Shown: positions 33,596 through 43,647 of the stretch, one piece after another
How the letters are laid out: every line of letters begins with the position of its first letter
Position numbering within the stretch: the first letter of the stretch is position 1
Origin: Sphaerisporangium siamense
GTDB lineage: Bacteria; Actinomycetota; Actinomycetes; Streptosporangiales; Streptosporangiaceae
NCBI RefSeq assembly: GCF_014205275.1
Contig: NZ_JACHND010000001.1
Span: forward strand, 1,364,001 to 1,428,000
DNA length: 64,000 nt
Direction: 5' to 3'
Notes under the pieces: generated by a model
Database searches by the model: none
Seen by the model: the letters and a program-made list of their open reading frames with translations, nothing else
What the model was told of the DNA's origin: nothing
Program-made: the position numbers and the translations under genes

Positions 33596-34276
33596 ATGGG
33601 ACATCGAGTGCTGGCCGTACTGCTCTTGGTGGCGGGGTTCGTCGTACTGGCCCCCGGCACCGCCTGCGCCTGCAGTTGCAGCGACCTGAAGCCCGCCGAC
33701 CAGATGCGGCTCTCCGCCGCCGTCTTCACCGGGACCGTCGTGGCCGCACGGCAGGTCGAGGGCGACCCGGCGGGCCCGACGCCGCCGATCGTCTACACGT
33801 TCCGCCCCGACCAGGTCTACAAGGGGGAGCCGGTCACCGAGGTGCGGGTCGCGTCCAACGCCGAGAGCCCCGCGTGCGGCTACCGGTTCTCCACCGGGGG
33901 CCGGTACCTCGTCTTCGCCTCCGCGGAGAAGACGGGCATGCTGCAGCCCGACCCCGGCGTGCCCCTGCACACCGGGCTGTGCATGGGCAACCGCCAGGTC
34001 GCCCTCGGGACCGGCCCGGTGCGCGCCGGGGATCCCGTCCTGAACGGCGACCCGATCAGTGCCGAACTGGTCGACGCCCTCGGCGCCCCGAAGCCGCCCT
34101 CCGCCGCCCCCTCGGCGCCGGCCACCGCCCCGCCGACCGCCGCGCCCGCGTCGCCCGCCGCCTCCACCGGCGGGAGCGCACCCACCTGGATCATCGTCGC
34201 CGGGGCCGTCGCGGGCGCCGCCGTGGTCGTCGCGGCCTGGCGCCTGCCGGCCCGCCGCAGGGTGCGGCGCGACTGA
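33596..34276 (+). CDS. TIMP/netrin-like surface protein with C-terminal anchor
   Basis: 226 residues. After a signal peptide (LAVLLLVAGFVVLAPGTACA) the mature protein begins with CACSC, the hallmark N-terminus of the tissue-inhibitor-of-metalloproteinase / netrin domain. AVFTGTVV, VYTFRPDQVYKG, and Cys in SPACGYRF and GLCMGN follow as in that fold. A Pro/Ala-rich stalk and a C-terminal transmembrane helix (WIIVAGAVAGAAVVVAAW) with RRRVRRD stop-transfer end the protein. Bacterial members are of unknown role. The closeness to a secreted M4 metallopeptidase is suggestive, not proof of inhibition. Confidence 0.8.
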   Translation: MGHRVLAVLLLVAGFVVLAPGTACACSCSDLKPADQMRLSAAVFTGTVVAARQVEGDPAGPTPPIVYTFRPDQVYKGEPVTEVRVASNAESPACGYRFSTGGRYLVFASAEKTGMLQPDPGVPLHTGLCMGNRQVALGTGPVRAGDPVLNGDPISAELVDALGAPKPPSAAPSAPATAPPTAAPASPAASTGGSAPTWIIVAGAVAGAAVVVAAWRLPARRRVRRD

Positions 34277-34290
34277 CCCCGGAGACACGA

Positions 34291-34320
34291 ACGCCTGCCC
34301 CCGCGCGCGAGGGCAGGCGT
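34291..34320 (+). terminator. Rho-independent-type hairpin
   Basis: ACGCCTGCCC and GGGCAGGCGT form a perfect 10-bp stem with a 10-base loop, followed by TTCG. It lies 15 bp after the stop of the TIMP-like gene and can also serve the small converging gene. Confidence 0.75.
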
Positions 34321-34332
34321 TTCGCGTGCGCG

Positions 34333-34446
34333 TCAGCGACGCTTGGTCTTGCCCCGGGAGGACGACTCCCGAAAGCCGGAGACGAGACCAAAGGTGATCA
34401 GCGCGACGACGGCGAGCGCCAGGGCGACGAGAATGGTCTTGATCAT
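34333..34446 (-). CDS. 37-residue single-pass membrane protein
   Basis: ATG at 34446 with GGAG eight bases upstream. The product begins MIKTILVALALAVVALITFG and ends in a basic Arg/Lys/Ser-rich tail: one membrane helix with a cytosolic basic end. It lies 33 bp downstream of kdpD on the same strand and may be cotranscribed. No known family; it is too short for confident assignment. Confidence 0.6.
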   Translation of the reverse strand: MIKTILVALALAVVALITFGLVSGFRESSSRGKTKRR

Positions 34447-34479
34447 TATCAGGCTCCGCGATTCAGTGACATAGAGTAT

Positions 34480-37077
34480 TCACAGGTGACTATTCGCATT
34501 GTCTCCCGCCGTGTCACCGATAAACGCGCCTTCCTCCAGCGGTGTCACCGCCCGCCGTGCGATCGGCAGGCCGATCACCATCGTGAGCCCGCCGCCGGGC
34601 GTCTCCTCGGGCACGAGCGTGCCGCCCATCGCCTCGGCCAGTCCCCGGGACAGGGCGAGGCCGAGCCCCACGCCCGTGTGGTTGTCGCGGTCCCCCATGC
34701 GCTGGAAGGGCATGAAGACCCGGTCATGGTCCTCGGGGGGAATCCCCGGGCCCCGGTCGATGACCCGGATCTCCACCTGGCCGCCGTGCGCGCTCGCGGT
34801 GACGAGCACCCTGGCGTCCGGGGGGCTGTAGCGGACGGCGTTGCCCATGACGTTGACCAGGATCCGCTCCAGCAGCGCCGGGTCGGCGTCCACCTCGGGC
34901 AGGCCGGCCGGGATGTCCCGCTCCACGCGGTCCCTGACCGGGCCGAGGTCGTCGATCGCCAGCGGCACGATCTCGGACATCGCGGTCGGCTCCGAACTGA
35001 GCCCCAGCACGCCCGCCTGCAGACGGCTCATGTCCAGCAGGTTGGCCACCAGCCGGTCCAGCTTGGCGAGCGACTCGTCCGCCGTGGCGAGCAGCTCGCC
35101 CCGGTCCTCCTCGCTCCAGGTCACCTCCGTGCTGCGCAGGCTCTCGACCGCCGCCTTGGCCGAGGCCAGCGGCGTGCGCAGATCGTGACTGACGGCGGCG
35201 AGCAGGGCCGTGCGCATCTTGTCCGCCTCTGCCAGCGGCCTGGCCTGCTCGGCCGCCTCGCGCAGCCGCTCCTGGCGCAGCGCGATGGCCGCCTCGGCGG
35301 CGAACGCCTCCAGGACCCTGCGGTCGGAGGCGTCCAGCAGCCGTCCGTTCACCGCGAGCACCAGGTCCTCGTCGATGGTCACGTCGGTGTCGGCCACGGA
35401 GGGGGCCGTGCAGGGGGCGGCGCCGGCGATGGCGACGACGCGCCACGCCTCCGGCTCGGAGTAGTCGTCCGGGCTGGGGTCGCCCACCCGCTCCAGCAGC
35501 GTCACCGACGACAGGCCGAAGGTCTCGCGCAGCCGGGCGAGCAGGGACGGCAGCGCCGCCTCACCGCGCAGCACGTGCCCGGCCAGGGTGGACAGCACCT
35601 CGGCGTCCGCGCTCGCCCGCGCCGACTCCCGGGTGCGCCGCGCCGCCAGGTCCACGACGGCGCTGACCATCACCGCCACGAGGATGTACACGCCGAGCGC
35701 GAGCAGGTTCTCCGGCTGGGAGATCGTGAACTGGTTCACCGGCGGGGTGAAGAAGTAGTTGAGCAGCAGGAACCCGGCCACGGCCGCGGTCACCGCGGGC
35801 CACATGCCGCCCACCAGGGCGACGCAGACGACCGTGAACAGGAACAGCAGGATCTCGCTCGGCAGCGCCAGCTCACCGCGGAACGGCAGCAGCGCGCCGG
35901 TGAGCAGGGGCGGGATCAGCACGGCCATGGCCCAGCCGATGATCCTGCGGGTGCCGGTCAGCGCGGCCCTGCGCATCGGGCGCCGTCCCTTGCTGACCTC
36001 CGGGTGGGTGACCATGTGGACGTCGATGGCCCCGGACAGGACGGTGGTCGTGGCGCCGACCCCGCGCGCGAACAGCGAGGCGATCCGCCCCCGGCGTGAG
36101 GCGCCGAGCACGAGCTGTGTGGCGTTGACACCGCGCGCGAAGTCCACCAGGGCGTGCGGGATGTCGTCCCCGATGACCTGGTGGTAGGTGCCGCCGAGGC
36201 TCTCCACGAGCGTGCGCTGCCGCAGCAGGTTCGCCGGGTCGGCGCCGTTCAGCCCGTCGGAGCGGGTGACGTGGACGGCCAGCAGGTCGGCGCCCTTGCT
36301 CCTGGCCGCGATCCTCGCCGCGCGGCGGATCAGCGTGTCGCCCTCGGGCCCGCCGGTCACCGCGACGACGACGCGCTCGCGGGCCTCCCAGGTGCCCGAG
36401 ATGCCGTGGGCGGCGCGGTAGCTGTCGAGCTGCTCGTCGACCTTTCCCGCCACCCACAGCAGCGCCAGCTCGCGCAGCGCCGTCAGGTTGCCGACCCGGA
36501 AGTAGTTCGACAGCGCGGCGTCGATCTTCTCCGGGGGGTAGATGTTGCCGTGGGCCATGCGGCGGCGCAGCGCCTCGGGGGCCATGTCCACGATCTCCAC
36601 CTGGTCCGCCCTTCGCACGACCTCGTCGGGCACGGTCTCGCGCTGCGGCACCCCGGTGATCTGCCGGACGACGTCGTTCAGCGACTCCAGGTGCTGGATG
36701 TTGACGGTGGAGACCACGTCGATCCCGGCGTCGAGGATCTCCTCGACGTCCTGCCAGCGCTTGGCGTTGCGCGAGCCCGGCACGTTGGTGTGCGCCAGCT
36801 CGTCGATCAGCGCCAGCTTCGGAGCCCGGGCGATCACCGCGTCGGTGTCGAGCTCGGTGAAGCTCGCCCCCCGGTAGACGACGGTCCTGCGGGGGACGGT
36901 CTCCAGTCCTTCAAGGAGATCGGCGGTGCGGCGGCGGCCGTGGGTCTCGGCGAACCCGACGACGACGTCGGTTCCCCGCTCGCGGCGGCGGTGGCCTTCG
37001 CCCAGCATGGCGAAGGTCTTGCCGACGCCGGGCGCCGCGCCGAGATAGATCCGCAACCGGCCGCGGACCGGGTTCAT
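34480..37077 (-). CDS. kdpD: Sensor histidine kinase KdpD
   Basis: 865 residues. The N-terminal KdpD domain begins with a Walker A (GAAPGVGKT) and is followed by a Usp-like domain. Four close membrane segments around residues 385-500, then GAF-like, then HisKA with the phospho-acceptor His near residue 631 (SHDLRTPLA), and the ATPase N-box (NVMGNAVRYSPP), DRGPGIPPED and GVGLGLALSRGLA. It senses potassium/turgor and should phosphorylate KdpE. No kdpE follows; the next gene is a tiny membrane ORF. It starts 53 bp after kdpC, with AGGAAGGGA upstream of the ATG. Confidence 0.95.
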   Translation of the reverse strand: MNPVRGRLRIYLGAAPGVGKTFAMLGEGHRRRERGTDVVVGFAETHGRRRTADLLEGLETVPRRTVVYRGASFTELDTDAVIARAPKLALIDELAHTNVPGSRNAKRWQDVEEILDAGIDVVSTVNIQHLESLNDVVRQITGVPQRETVPDEVVRRADQVEIVDMAPEALRRRMAHGNIYPPEKIDAALSNYFRVGNLTALRELALLWVAGKVDEQLDSYRAAHGISGTWEARERVVVAVTGGPEGDTLIRRAARIAARSKGADLLAVHVTRSDGLNGADPANLLRQRTLVESLGGTYHQVIGDDIPHALVDFARGVNATQLVLGASRRGRIASLFARGVGATTTVLSGAIDVHMVTHPEVSKGRRPMRRAALTGTRRIIGWAMAVLIPPLLTGALLPFRGELALPSEILLFLFTVVCVALVGGMWPAVTAAVAGFLLLNYFFTPPVNQFTISQPENLLALGVYILVAVMVSAVVDLAARRTRESARASADAEVLSTLAGHVLRGEAALPSLLARLRETFGLSSVTLLERVGDPSPDDYSEPEAWRVVAIAGAAPCTAPSVADTDVTIDEDLVLAVNGRLLDASDRRVLEAFAAEAAIALRQERLREAAEQARPLAEADKMRTALLAAVSHDLRTPLASAKAAVESLRSTEVTWSEEDRGELLATADESLAKLDRLVANLLDMSRLQAGVLGLSSEPTAMSEIVPLAIDDLGPVRDRVERDIPAGLPEVDADPALLERILVNVMGNAVRYSPPDARVLVTASAHGGQVEIRVIDRGPGIPPEDHDRVFMPFQRMGDRDNHTGVGLGLALSRGLAEAMGGTLVPEETPGGGLTMVIGLPIARRAVTPLEEGAFIGDTAGDNANSHL

Positions 37078-37130
37078 CGACCCATCCCTTCCTATCTTTA
37101 TGCGCCTGTATCTGGTTTACCCCCTGCGGC

Positions 37131-38009
37131 TCACCCCTTCGCCCGGTCGAGGGCCAGGTTGAGCCCGAGGACGTTCACCGCGGGCTCGCCCATGAAGCCG
37201 AGCGCGCGGCCCGTGGTGTTCTCCCGAATCAGCGCCCGCACCGCCTCCGGCGTCATGCCGCGCTCCCGCGCGACCCTCGGCGCCTGGAGGTCGGCGTAGG
37301 CCACCGAGATGTGCGGGTCCAGACCGGACCCGCTCGCGGTGACCGCGTCCGGGGGCACCACCGCCCTCGCCGTGCCCCGGACCGCGACCGTGCGCCCGGC
37401 GGCGTAATCTTCGCCGGGCCTGCCGCACTCCACCTTCACACCCCGGTACTCGGCGACGAAGGGGACGGCGGGGCACGCCTGGTTGACGCTGACCGCGCGG
37501 GCGGGCGTCCCGACGGCCGGGAACACCTTCAGCACCGCGCCCACCCCGTCGGGCGTGCAGTACGGCCGGGCGCCGCTGACGCCCTCCAGCTCGCCGACCG
37601 CCTTGCTGCGGGCGCACACCTGGGTGAGCAGGCTCTGCTTGCCCGTGTCGGGATTCCCCTCGGCGTCCTTGGCCCCGGGCACCGGCAGGGTGTCCACGAT
37701 GTTCTCGGGCCCGAGGTTGCTCGCGGCGCTGGAGGTCGGGTCGTAGCCGGCGCCGGCCGCCGAAGGACGGCTCTGGAAGTACTTCTTGACGGGGTTGCCG
37801 TCCGCGTCGGTGAAGTACTGCCCGATGACGCCGCTGCCGACGTCCTTGCCGTCCTTCTGGACCATAGAGCCGTTGGCGTTGCCGTTGAACAGCGCCTGGG
37901 CCACGCCGGTGACGACCAGCGGGTAGATCGCGCCGGTGACCAGGGTGAGGGCGAGCAGGACGCGCAGCGCGGCGAGGTGCTGACGGATCCAGCTTGGCAG
38001 ACGTTCCAT
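37131..38009 (-). CDS. kdpC: Potassium-transporting ATPase subunit KdpC
   Basis: 292 residues against about 190 in E. coli. The N-terminal membrane helix (LRVLLALTLVTGAIYPLVVTG), YFQSRPSAAGAGYDPTSSAASNLGPEN and the C-terminal DPHISVAYADLQAPRVARERG, GEPAVNVLGLNLALD are standard. Between the conserved SRPSA block and the C-terminal domain is an insertion of roughly 100 residues with four or five cysteines, outside the membrane. Start overlaps the kdpB stop (TAATG). Confidence 0.93.
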   Translation of the reverse strand: MERLPSWIRQHLAALRVLLALTLVTGAIYPLVVTGVAQALFNGNANGSMVQKDGKDVGSGVIGQYFTDADGNPVKKYFQSRPSAAGAGYDPTSSAASNLGPENIVDTLPVPGAKDAEGNPDTGKQSLLTQVCARSKAVGELEGVSGARPYCTPDGVGAVLKVFPAVGTPARAVSVNQACPAVPFVAEYRGVKVECGRPGEDYAAGRTVAVRGTARAVVPPDAVTASGSGLDPHISVAYADLQAPRVARERGMTPEAVRALIRENTTGRALGFMGEPAVNVLGLNLALDRAKG

Positions 38010-40156
38010 TACGACATCCCCGGAAGGAGGTGGACGAACAGGTCGATGACCTTGATCCCGATGAACGGGACGACGATGCCGCCGAGGCCGTACAGATAGA
38101 TGTTGCGGCTGAGCAGCTTGGCGGCCGTGGACGGCCGGTACCGTACGCCGCGCAGCGCCAGCGGGATCAGCGCGACGATGACGACGGCGTTGAAGACGAC
38201 CGCGGAGAGGATCGCCGACTGCGGACTGGCCAGGCGCATGACGTTGAGCGCGTCCAGGCCCGGGTAGACCGCGGCGAACATCGCCGGGATGATCGCGAAG
38301 TACTTGGCGATGTCGTTGGCGATCGAGAACGTGGTCAGCGCGCCGCGGGTGATCAGGAGCTGCTTGCCGATCTCCACGATCTCGATGAGCTTGGTCGGGT
38401 TGGAGTCCAGGTCCACCATGTTCCCGGCCTCCTTGGCGGCCGAGGTGCCCGTGTTCATGGCCACGCCGACGTCCGCCTGCGCGAGCGCGGGGGCGTCGTT
38501 GGTGCCGTCGCCGGTCATCGCGACCAGCCGTCCGCCCTCCTGCTCCCGCCGGATCAGCGCCAGCTTGTCCTCGGGCGTGGCCTCGGCGAGGAAGTCGTCC
38601 ACGCCGGCCTCCTCGGCGATGGCGCGGGCGGTCAGCGGGTTGTCCCCGGTGATCATCACGGTGCGGATGCCCATGCGGCGCATCTCGTCGAACCGCTCGC
38701 GCATGCCCTGTTTGACGACGTCCTTGAGGTGGATGACGCCGAGCACGCGCGCCTTGCCGCCCACGACCTCGCCGACGACCAGCGGGGTGCCGCCGGAGGC
38801 CGAGATGCCGTCCACCAGGTGGCCGACCTCGTCGGTGGGGTGGCCCCCGTTGTCGCGCACCCACTTCATGACCGCCGTGGCCGCGCCCTTGCGCACCTGG
38901 CGGCCGTCCACGTCGACGCCGGACATGCGGGTCTGGGCGGTGAAGGGGATCCATGCCGCGTGGGCCAGCTCGCCGGGCTCGCGCTCCCGCAGGCCGTACG
39001 CCTGCTTGGCGAAGACCACGATCGAACGGCCCTCGGGGGTCTCGTCGGCGAGGCTGGCGAGCTGGGCGGCGGCGGCGAGGTCCGCGGCCGAGACGCCCGG
39101 GGCGGGCGCGAAGTCCGACGCCTGCCGGTTGCCGAGCGTGATCGTGCCGGTCTTGTCCAGCAGCAGGGTGCTCACGTCGCCCGCGGCCTCGACCGCGCGC
39201 CCGCTCATCGCGAGCACGTTGCGCTGCACCAGCCGGTCCATGCCGGCGATGCCGATCGCCGACAGCAGCGCGCCGATCGTCGTCGGGATCAGGCACACCA
39301 GCAGCGAGACCAGCACGATGCCCGTGACGCCGTCGCCGGTCAGCGCGAGGGAGTCGGGAATGCCGGGGTTCTCCGCCTTGGAGTAGATGGCCAACGGCTG
39401 CATGGTGGCGGTGGCGACCAGGAAGATGATCGTCAGCGCGGCCAGCAGGATGTTGAGCGCGATCTCGTTGGGGGTCTTCTGCCGGTTCGCGCCCTCGACC
39501 AGGGCGATCATGCGGTCGATGAAGCTCTCGCCGGGCTTCTGCGTGATCTGGACGACGATGCGGTCCGACAGCACCTTCGTGCCGCCGGTGACGGCCGAGC
39601 GGTCGCCGCCGGACTCGCGGATCACCGGCGCGGACTCGCCCGTGATGGCCGACTCGTCCACGCTGGCGATGCCCTCGACGACGTCGCCGTCCCCGGGGAT
39701 GACCTGCCCGGCCTCGACGACCACGTGGTCGCCCTGCCGCAGTTCGGCGGCGCCCACGCTCTCCTCGGCCGGGGCGGTCTGGCCGGGGCTCCAGCCGGCG
39801 AGCCTGCGCGCCATCGTGTCGCGCTTGGCGGCGCGCAGCGTGGCGGCCTGCGCCTTGCCACGGCCCTCGGCCACGGCCTCGGCGAGGTTGGCGAAGACGA
39901 CGGTGAGCCACAGCCAGACGACGATCGCCCAGGCGAAGACGGACGGATGGGTGATCGCGAGCACGGTGGTGAAGACCGCGCCGATCTCGACGATGAACAT
40001 GACCGGGTTGCGCCACAGCGTGGCCGGGTTGAGCTTGCGCAGCGCGTCCGGCAGCGAGGTGACGAGTTGCTTGGGGTCGAGCAGCCCGCCGCCCACCTTG
40101 GCGTTCTTGGCGGGCACGGGAGGACGGCCCGGCGCCTGGACCACAGGGGTTGCCAT
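38009..40156 (-). CDS. kdpB: Potassium-transporting P-type ATPase subunit KdpB
   Basis: 715 residues. P-type ATPase with phosphorylation site DKTGT (Asp334), TGES in the actuator domain, [11 protein letters not shown] and [12 protein letters not shown] in the P domain. It powers K+ uptake through KdpA. Start ATG 40156 overlaps the kdpA stop by one base (TAATG), and so does the stop with kdpC. N-terminal about 25 residues ([18 protein letters not shown]) are extra and Pro-rich. Confidence 0.97.
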   Translation of the reverse strand: MATPVVQAPGRPPVPAKNAKVGGGLLDPKQLVTSLPDALRKLNPATLWRNPVMFIVEIGAVFTTVLAITHPSVFAWAIVVWLWLTVVFANLAEAVAEGRGKAQAATLRAAKRDTMARRLAGWSPGQTAPAEESVGAAELRQGDHVVVEAGQVIPGDGDVVEGIASVDESAITGESAPVIRESGGDRSAVTGGTKVLSDRIVVQITQKPGESFIDRMIALVEGANRQKTPNEIALNILLAALTIIFLVATATMQPLAIYSKAENPGIPDSLALTGDGVTGIVLVSLLVCLIPTTIGALLSAIGIAGMDRLVQRNVLAMSGRAVEAAGDVSTLLLDKTGTITLGNRQASDFAPAPGVSAADLAAAAQLASLADETPEGRSIVVFAKQAYGLREREPGELAHAAWIPFTAQTRMSGVDVDGRQVRKGAATAVMKWVRDNGGHPTDEVGHLVDGISASGGTPLVVGEVVGGKARVLGVIHLKDVVKQGMRERFDEMRRMGIRTVMITGDNPLTARAIAEEAGVDDFLAEATPEDKLALIRREQEGGRLVAMTGDGTNDAPALAQADVGVAMNTGTSAAKEAGNMVDLDSNPTKLIEIVEIGKQLLITRGALTTFSIANDIAKYFAIIPAMFAAVYPGLDALNVMRLASPQSAILSAVVFNAVVIVALIPLALRGVRYRPSTAAKLLSRNIYLYGLGGIVVPFIGIKVIDLFVHLLPGMS

Positions 40157-41817
40157 TACTTGATTCCTTCTGCGAGCGGCCCGAGCGCCAGGGCGGGGAG
40201 GAAGGTCAGCGCGACGAGGATGACCGTCACGCCGACGACCATCCCGACGAACTGCGGGCGGTGCGTGGGCAGCGTGCCCACCGACACCGGCGCCGGGGCC
40301 TGCCTGGCCAGCGAGCCGGCCAGGGCCAGCACGAAGATGATCGGCAGGAAGCGGCCGAACGCCATGCACAGGCCGAGCGCGACGTCGTACCACGGCGTGT
40401 TCACGGTGAGGCCGCCGAAGGCCGAGCCGTTGTTGTTGGAGGCGCTGGTGAAGGCGTAGAGCACCTCCGACAGGCCGTGCGGGCCGCCGTTGAGCATGCT
40501 CGCGCGCCGCTCGGGCGAGCCCATCGCCAGGGCCGTGCCGATGAGCACGAGCACCGGCGTGGTGAGGAAGTACAGCGAGGCCAGCTTGATCTCGCGCGCG
40601 CCGATCTTCTTGCCGATGTACTCGGGCGTGCGGCCGACCATGAGTCCCGCCACGAAGACGGTGATCACCGCGAGCATCAGCATGCCGTACAGCCCGGCTC
40701 CGACGCCGCCGGGCGCGACCTCGCCCAGCATCATGTTGACCATCGTCATCATGCCGCCGAGCGCGGTATAGGAATCGTGGAAGGAGTTCACCGCGCCGGT
40801 CGAGGTCAGCGTCGTCGCGGCGCCGAAGGTGGCCGAGTTCGGGACGCCGAACCTGATCTCCTTGCCTTCCAGGGCGGCGCCCACCGCCTGCGGGACGGTC
40901 CCGTTGTGGGCGATCTCCAGGCCGGTCAGCAGCGCGACGCTGGCGCAGGCGAGCACGCCCATGACGGCGACGATCGCGTAGCCCTGCCGCTTGTCGCCGA
41001 CCATCCGGCCGAACGTGCGGGGCAGCGCGAACGGCAGCACGAGGATCGCGAAGATCTCGATCCAGTTCGTCCAGGCGGTGGCGTTCTCGAAGGGGTGGGC
41101 GGAGTTGGCGTTGTAGAAGCCGCCGCCGTTGTTGCCCAGCTCCTTGATGATCTCCTGGCTCGCCACCGGGCCGCCGGTGAGCGTCTGCTTCGCCCCGGTC
41201 AGGGTGGTGACGGCGTGCGGCTCGGCGAAGTTCTGGATCACGCCGCCGATCACCAGCGCGACCGCGCCGATGAACGCGATCGGCAGGAGGACGCGGAGCG
41301 TGCCGCGGGTCAGGTCCACCCAGAAGTTGCCGAGGTTCTCGGTCCGCCGGCGCGCGAACCCGCGCACGAGCGCGATCGCGACGGACATGCCGACCGCGGC
41401 GGACACGAAGTTCTGCACGGCGAGGCCGGCCATCTGCACCAGGTGGCCCAACGTGGACTCACCCGAGTACGCCTGCCAGTTGGTGTTGGTGACGAAGCTG
41501 ACCGCCGTGTTCCAGGCGACGTGGTCGGTCACCGGCGGGAAGCCCAGGCTCAGGAAGAGCTTGTCCTGAAGGCGCTGGAAGCCGTACAGGAACAGGATGG
41601 ACACGGCAGAGAACGCGAGCACCGAGCGGGCGTACACGCTCCACCGCTGCTCGGCGTCGGGCTGGACCCCGACGAAGCGGTAGATCAGGCGCTCCACCGC
41701 GAGGTGCCGCGTCCCGCTGTAGACGCGGTACATGTAGTCGCCGAGTGGCCGGTGCGTCAGGGCCAGGGCGACGATCAGGGATCCGATGAAGAGGATCCCT
41801 GCGGTCGTCGACGACAT
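40156..41817 (-). CDS. kdpA: Potassium-transporting ATPase subunit KdpA
   Basis: 553 residues and about ten membrane segments. The four K+-selectivity loops are recognisable by their Gly triads: [43 protein letters not shown] and [12 protein letters not shown]. It forms the channel-like part of the high-affinity Kdp pump. It overlaps kdpF and kdpB by one to three bases. Confidence 0.97.
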   Translation of the reverse strand: MSSTTAGILFIGSLIVALALTHRPLGDYMYRVYSGTRHLAVERLIYRFVGVQPDAEQRWSVYARSVLAFSAVSILFLYGFQRLQDKLFLSLGFPPVTDHVAWNTAVSFVTNTNWQAYSGESTLGHLVQMAGLAVQNFVSAAVGMSVAIALVRGFARRRTENLGNFWVDLTRGTLRVLLPIAFIGAVALVIGGVIQNFAEPHAVTTLTGAKQTLTGGPVASQEIIKELGNNGGGFYNANSAHPFENATAWTNWIEIFAILVLPFALPRTFGRMVGDKRQGYAIVAVMGVLACASVALLTGLEIAHNGTVPQAVGAALEGKEIRFGVPNSATFGAATTLTSTGAVNSFHDSYTALGGMMTMVNMMLGEVAPGGVGAGLYGMLMLAVITVFVAGLMVGRTPEYIGKKIGAREIKLASLYFLTTPVLVLIGTALAMGSPERRASMLNGGPHGLSEVLYAFTSASNNNGSAFGGLTVNTPWYDVALGLCMAFGRFLPIIFVLALAGSLARQAPAPVSVGTLPTHRPQFVGMVVGVTVILVALTFLPALALGPLAEGIK

Positions 41818-41906
41818 CAGAAGCGCTCCGGGAACAGCAGGGCCGCGACCATGAAGATCACGAGGGCGATGGTGACCACCAGCCCGGCGGCGTTGACAGC
41901 GCTCAC
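41817..41906 (-). CDS. kdpF: KdpF small subunit
   Basis: 29 residues from GTG 41906: one hydrophobic helix ([18 protein letters not shown]) ending in PERF, a typical KdpF end. KdpF stabilises the KdpABC complex. It is too short for routine gene callers but sits exactly in place, with its stop overlapping the kdpA start and its start overlapping the stop of the preceding small ORF (GTGA). Confidence 0.85.
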   Translation of the reverse strand: MSAVNAAGLVVTIALVIFMVAALLFPERF

Positions 41907-41986
41907 AGGCGCTCCACCGCCTTGACGACGAGCCCGAGGATCACGAAGATCGCGATCGTCAGGGCGACGAAGATGACGTCGGCCAT
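41903..41986 (-). CDS. 27-residue membrane peptide leading the kdp operon
   Basis: ATG 41986 with GAGGAG ten bases upstream. The product [20 protein letters not shown]... is one helix followed by KAVERL. It overlaps kdpF by four bases (GTGA). The ribosome site and the coupling support a real gene. It could be a second KdpF-like stabiliser or only a coupling leader. The 190 bp upstream show no c-di-AMP riboswitch pattern. Confidence 0.7.
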   Translation of the reverse strand: MADVIFVALTIAIFVILGLVVKAVERL

Positions 41987-42176
41987 CCCCTTACTCCTCA
42001 AATCCGGACGAACATGCTCCGGCACGTCCATGACGGACGGCCTCAAAGCAAGCAAATCGCTGGATTTCGGAGGTTCTACAAGTCTTGACGGCCTCTCTAC
42101 GCCGCCCACCGCATTCTTGATGCCATCTTTACGGCCGGCGTGGCGGCGGGCCCGCGCCAGGCGCGGCCGGCGAAGG

Positions 42177-42851
42177 TCAGCCCTCCTCGCCGGTCTCCTG
42201 GTGCGGGGCCCCGACCGGCTTCGACTCCGGCGACCCGCGCTGCCGCAGGTAGACCGACAGCACCACCATCGACAGCACGGCGAGGAACTCCGACTGCCAG
42301 TTCTGCAGCGTGCGGTTCCAGAAGTCCGGCGAGCCCAGGTAGCCGAGCGCCGACACCGGGTCCTGGAGCCGGGCGAGCCGCTCGGCGTTGTGGCTCGCGG
42401 TCCCCGCCACCCACTGCGCCAGCCACGACATCACGAAGACGGTGCCCATGACCACGCCCAGCGACCTGCCGTACAGCCACGGCCGCAGGCCGGTCCCCTT
42501 GGCCCAGGACGGGGCCCGCTCCGGCGCGTACCGCCCCACCTGCTGCTCGGCGTCGCTTCCCGTGCCCTCCTCGCCGATCTTCTTGGACTCCGGCGACCCG
42601 CGCTGCACCAGCCAGACCGTCACCAGGATGAACAGAAGGAACTGCAGGTACTCCGACTGCCAGTTCTCGGCCACGTCCACGGCGAAGTCCGACGAGGTCA
42701 CGTAGGACGCCCACGAGATCGGCGCGCCGCCGTCCGCCACCTGCTGCTGGTTGTACGCCGCGTTCCCGGCCAGCGACTGCCCCGCCAGCGCCACCACGAA
42801 GATCACCAGAAAGAACAGACTGAGCGCGTTGTCCCGGACGAACCGCCGCAT
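42177..42851 (-). CDS. DUF6766-type membrane protein with internal duplication
   Basis: 224 residues. Two similar halves, each with two membrane segments and ending in YLxQRGSPESK or WLVQRGSPESKK. The shared core is NWQSEYLQFLLFILVTV / NWQSEFLAVLSMVVLSV. Known as DUF6766 in actinobacteria and proteobacteria, function unknown. ATG at 42851 has GGAGGAGG upstream. Near other stress-type genes (CBS, Kdp). Confidence 0.7.
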   Translation of the reverse strand: MRRFVRDNALSLFFLVIFVVALAGQSLAGNAAYNQQQVADGGAPISWASYVTSSDFAVDVAENWQSEYLQFLLFILVTVWLVQRGSPESKKIGEEGTGSDAEQQVGRYAPERAPSWAKGTGLRPWLYGRSLGVVMGTVFVMSWLAQWVAGTASHNAERLARLQDPVSALGYLGSPDFWNRTLQNWQSEFLAVLSMVVLSVYLRQRGSPESKPVGAPHQETGEEG

Positions 42852-42938
42852 CACCCCTCCTCCCTCCGGCCGCACCGACCGTCACCCGCTGCCCGCCGCC
42901 CCGTGGCACCGGCCGTCCTCATCCGCCCTCGTCCGTCC

Positions 42939-43022
42939 TCATCTGCGCAGCAGCCCGATGACCAGGAAATACGCGAGCCCGACGACGATGATCGCGACCG
43001 TGAGGGTGAAGACCGTCCGCAT
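42939..43022 (-). CDS. 27-residue single-pass membrane peptide
   Basis: ATG 43022, three bases after the lipoprotein stop. Product MRTVFTLTVAIIVVGLAYFL... one helix then VIGLLRR. Length and shape resemble the peptide before kdpF, but no clear homology. Likely translated by coupling to the gene upstream (43026-43511). Confidence 0.5.
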   Translation of the reverse strand: MRTVFTLTVAIIVVGLAYFLVIGLLRR

Positions 43023-43025
43023 CGC

Positions 43026-43511
43026 TCAGCCCTCCACCTTGCACAGGTACGGCTTCTCTCCCTGCGGCGTGCACCCGGCCGCCCGCACGAGCCATCCCTG
43101 GGAGAACCGGTGCAGGAAGAGCGTGTCCCCCGCCACCCGCACCTGCGCTTCGCGCCCCCACACCTGCGCCGCTCCCCGCACCCCCGCCGACGGCCCGTCC
43201 TCTCCGTTGGGCTCCGCGCCTCCCCCCGACGAGCCCACCTTTGTACTCCCCCCGGACGAGCCCGCCTTCCCCTCCGGCAGATCGACCTTGAGGATGGCCT
43301 CGGCGCAGCCGGTCTCCTCGTCGAAGGCGACCGCCTCCGCGGTGTCCGGCGCGAGAAGCGCGCACGCGGCCTCCCCCTGCCCGCCCCGCACCGCCGCGAC
43401 GAACCGATCGGCCGCCGACACCACCCCCGCCTCCTGCCCCGAAGCGCACCCGGCCAAGGCGGCGACCATCCCCGCACCGACCACCGCCGCCACCAGTACC
43501 GCTCTTCGCAT
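43026..43511 (-). CDS. Putative lipoprotein
   Basis: 161 residues. Signal peptide with a lipobox LAGC near residue 22. A helical part follows (ADRFVAAVRGGQGEAACALLAP), resembling DUF4878/NTF2-like secreted domains, then a Gly/Ser-rich middle and a C-terminal strand domain ending CTPQGEKPYLCKVEG. At least five cysteines in the mature part. The start at 43511 was chosen because it places the signal peptide correctly. Function unknown. Confidence 0.65.
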   Translation of the reverse strand: MRRAVLVAAVVGAGMVAALAGCASGQEAGVVSAADRFVAAVRGGQGEAACALLAPDTAEAVAFDEETGCAEAILKVDLPEGKAGSSGGSTKVGSSGGGAEPNGEDGPSAGVRGAAQVWGREAQVRVAGDTLFLHRFSQGWLVRAAGCTPQGEKPYLCKVEG

Positions 43512-43647
43512 AGGCCCCGCTACCCCTGCGTTTCGCCTTGTCACATCGCTTCCTCGACGAGGCGGGAGGGGCGCGGACGGCGCGGGCACGCGGAATCCCC
43601 GGGCGGACGGGGCCGCGCCGGGGACCTGCGTGGATGCTCGCGGACGG

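Noticed and set aside
33280-33729. Minus-strand frame across the TIMP-like gene start
   Set aside because: It runs antisense over a well-supported gene and has no recognisable features.
41987-42176. Possible c-di-AMP riboswitch before the kdp operon
   Set aside because: The region is short and the typical conserved blocks of the ydaO class are not seen.
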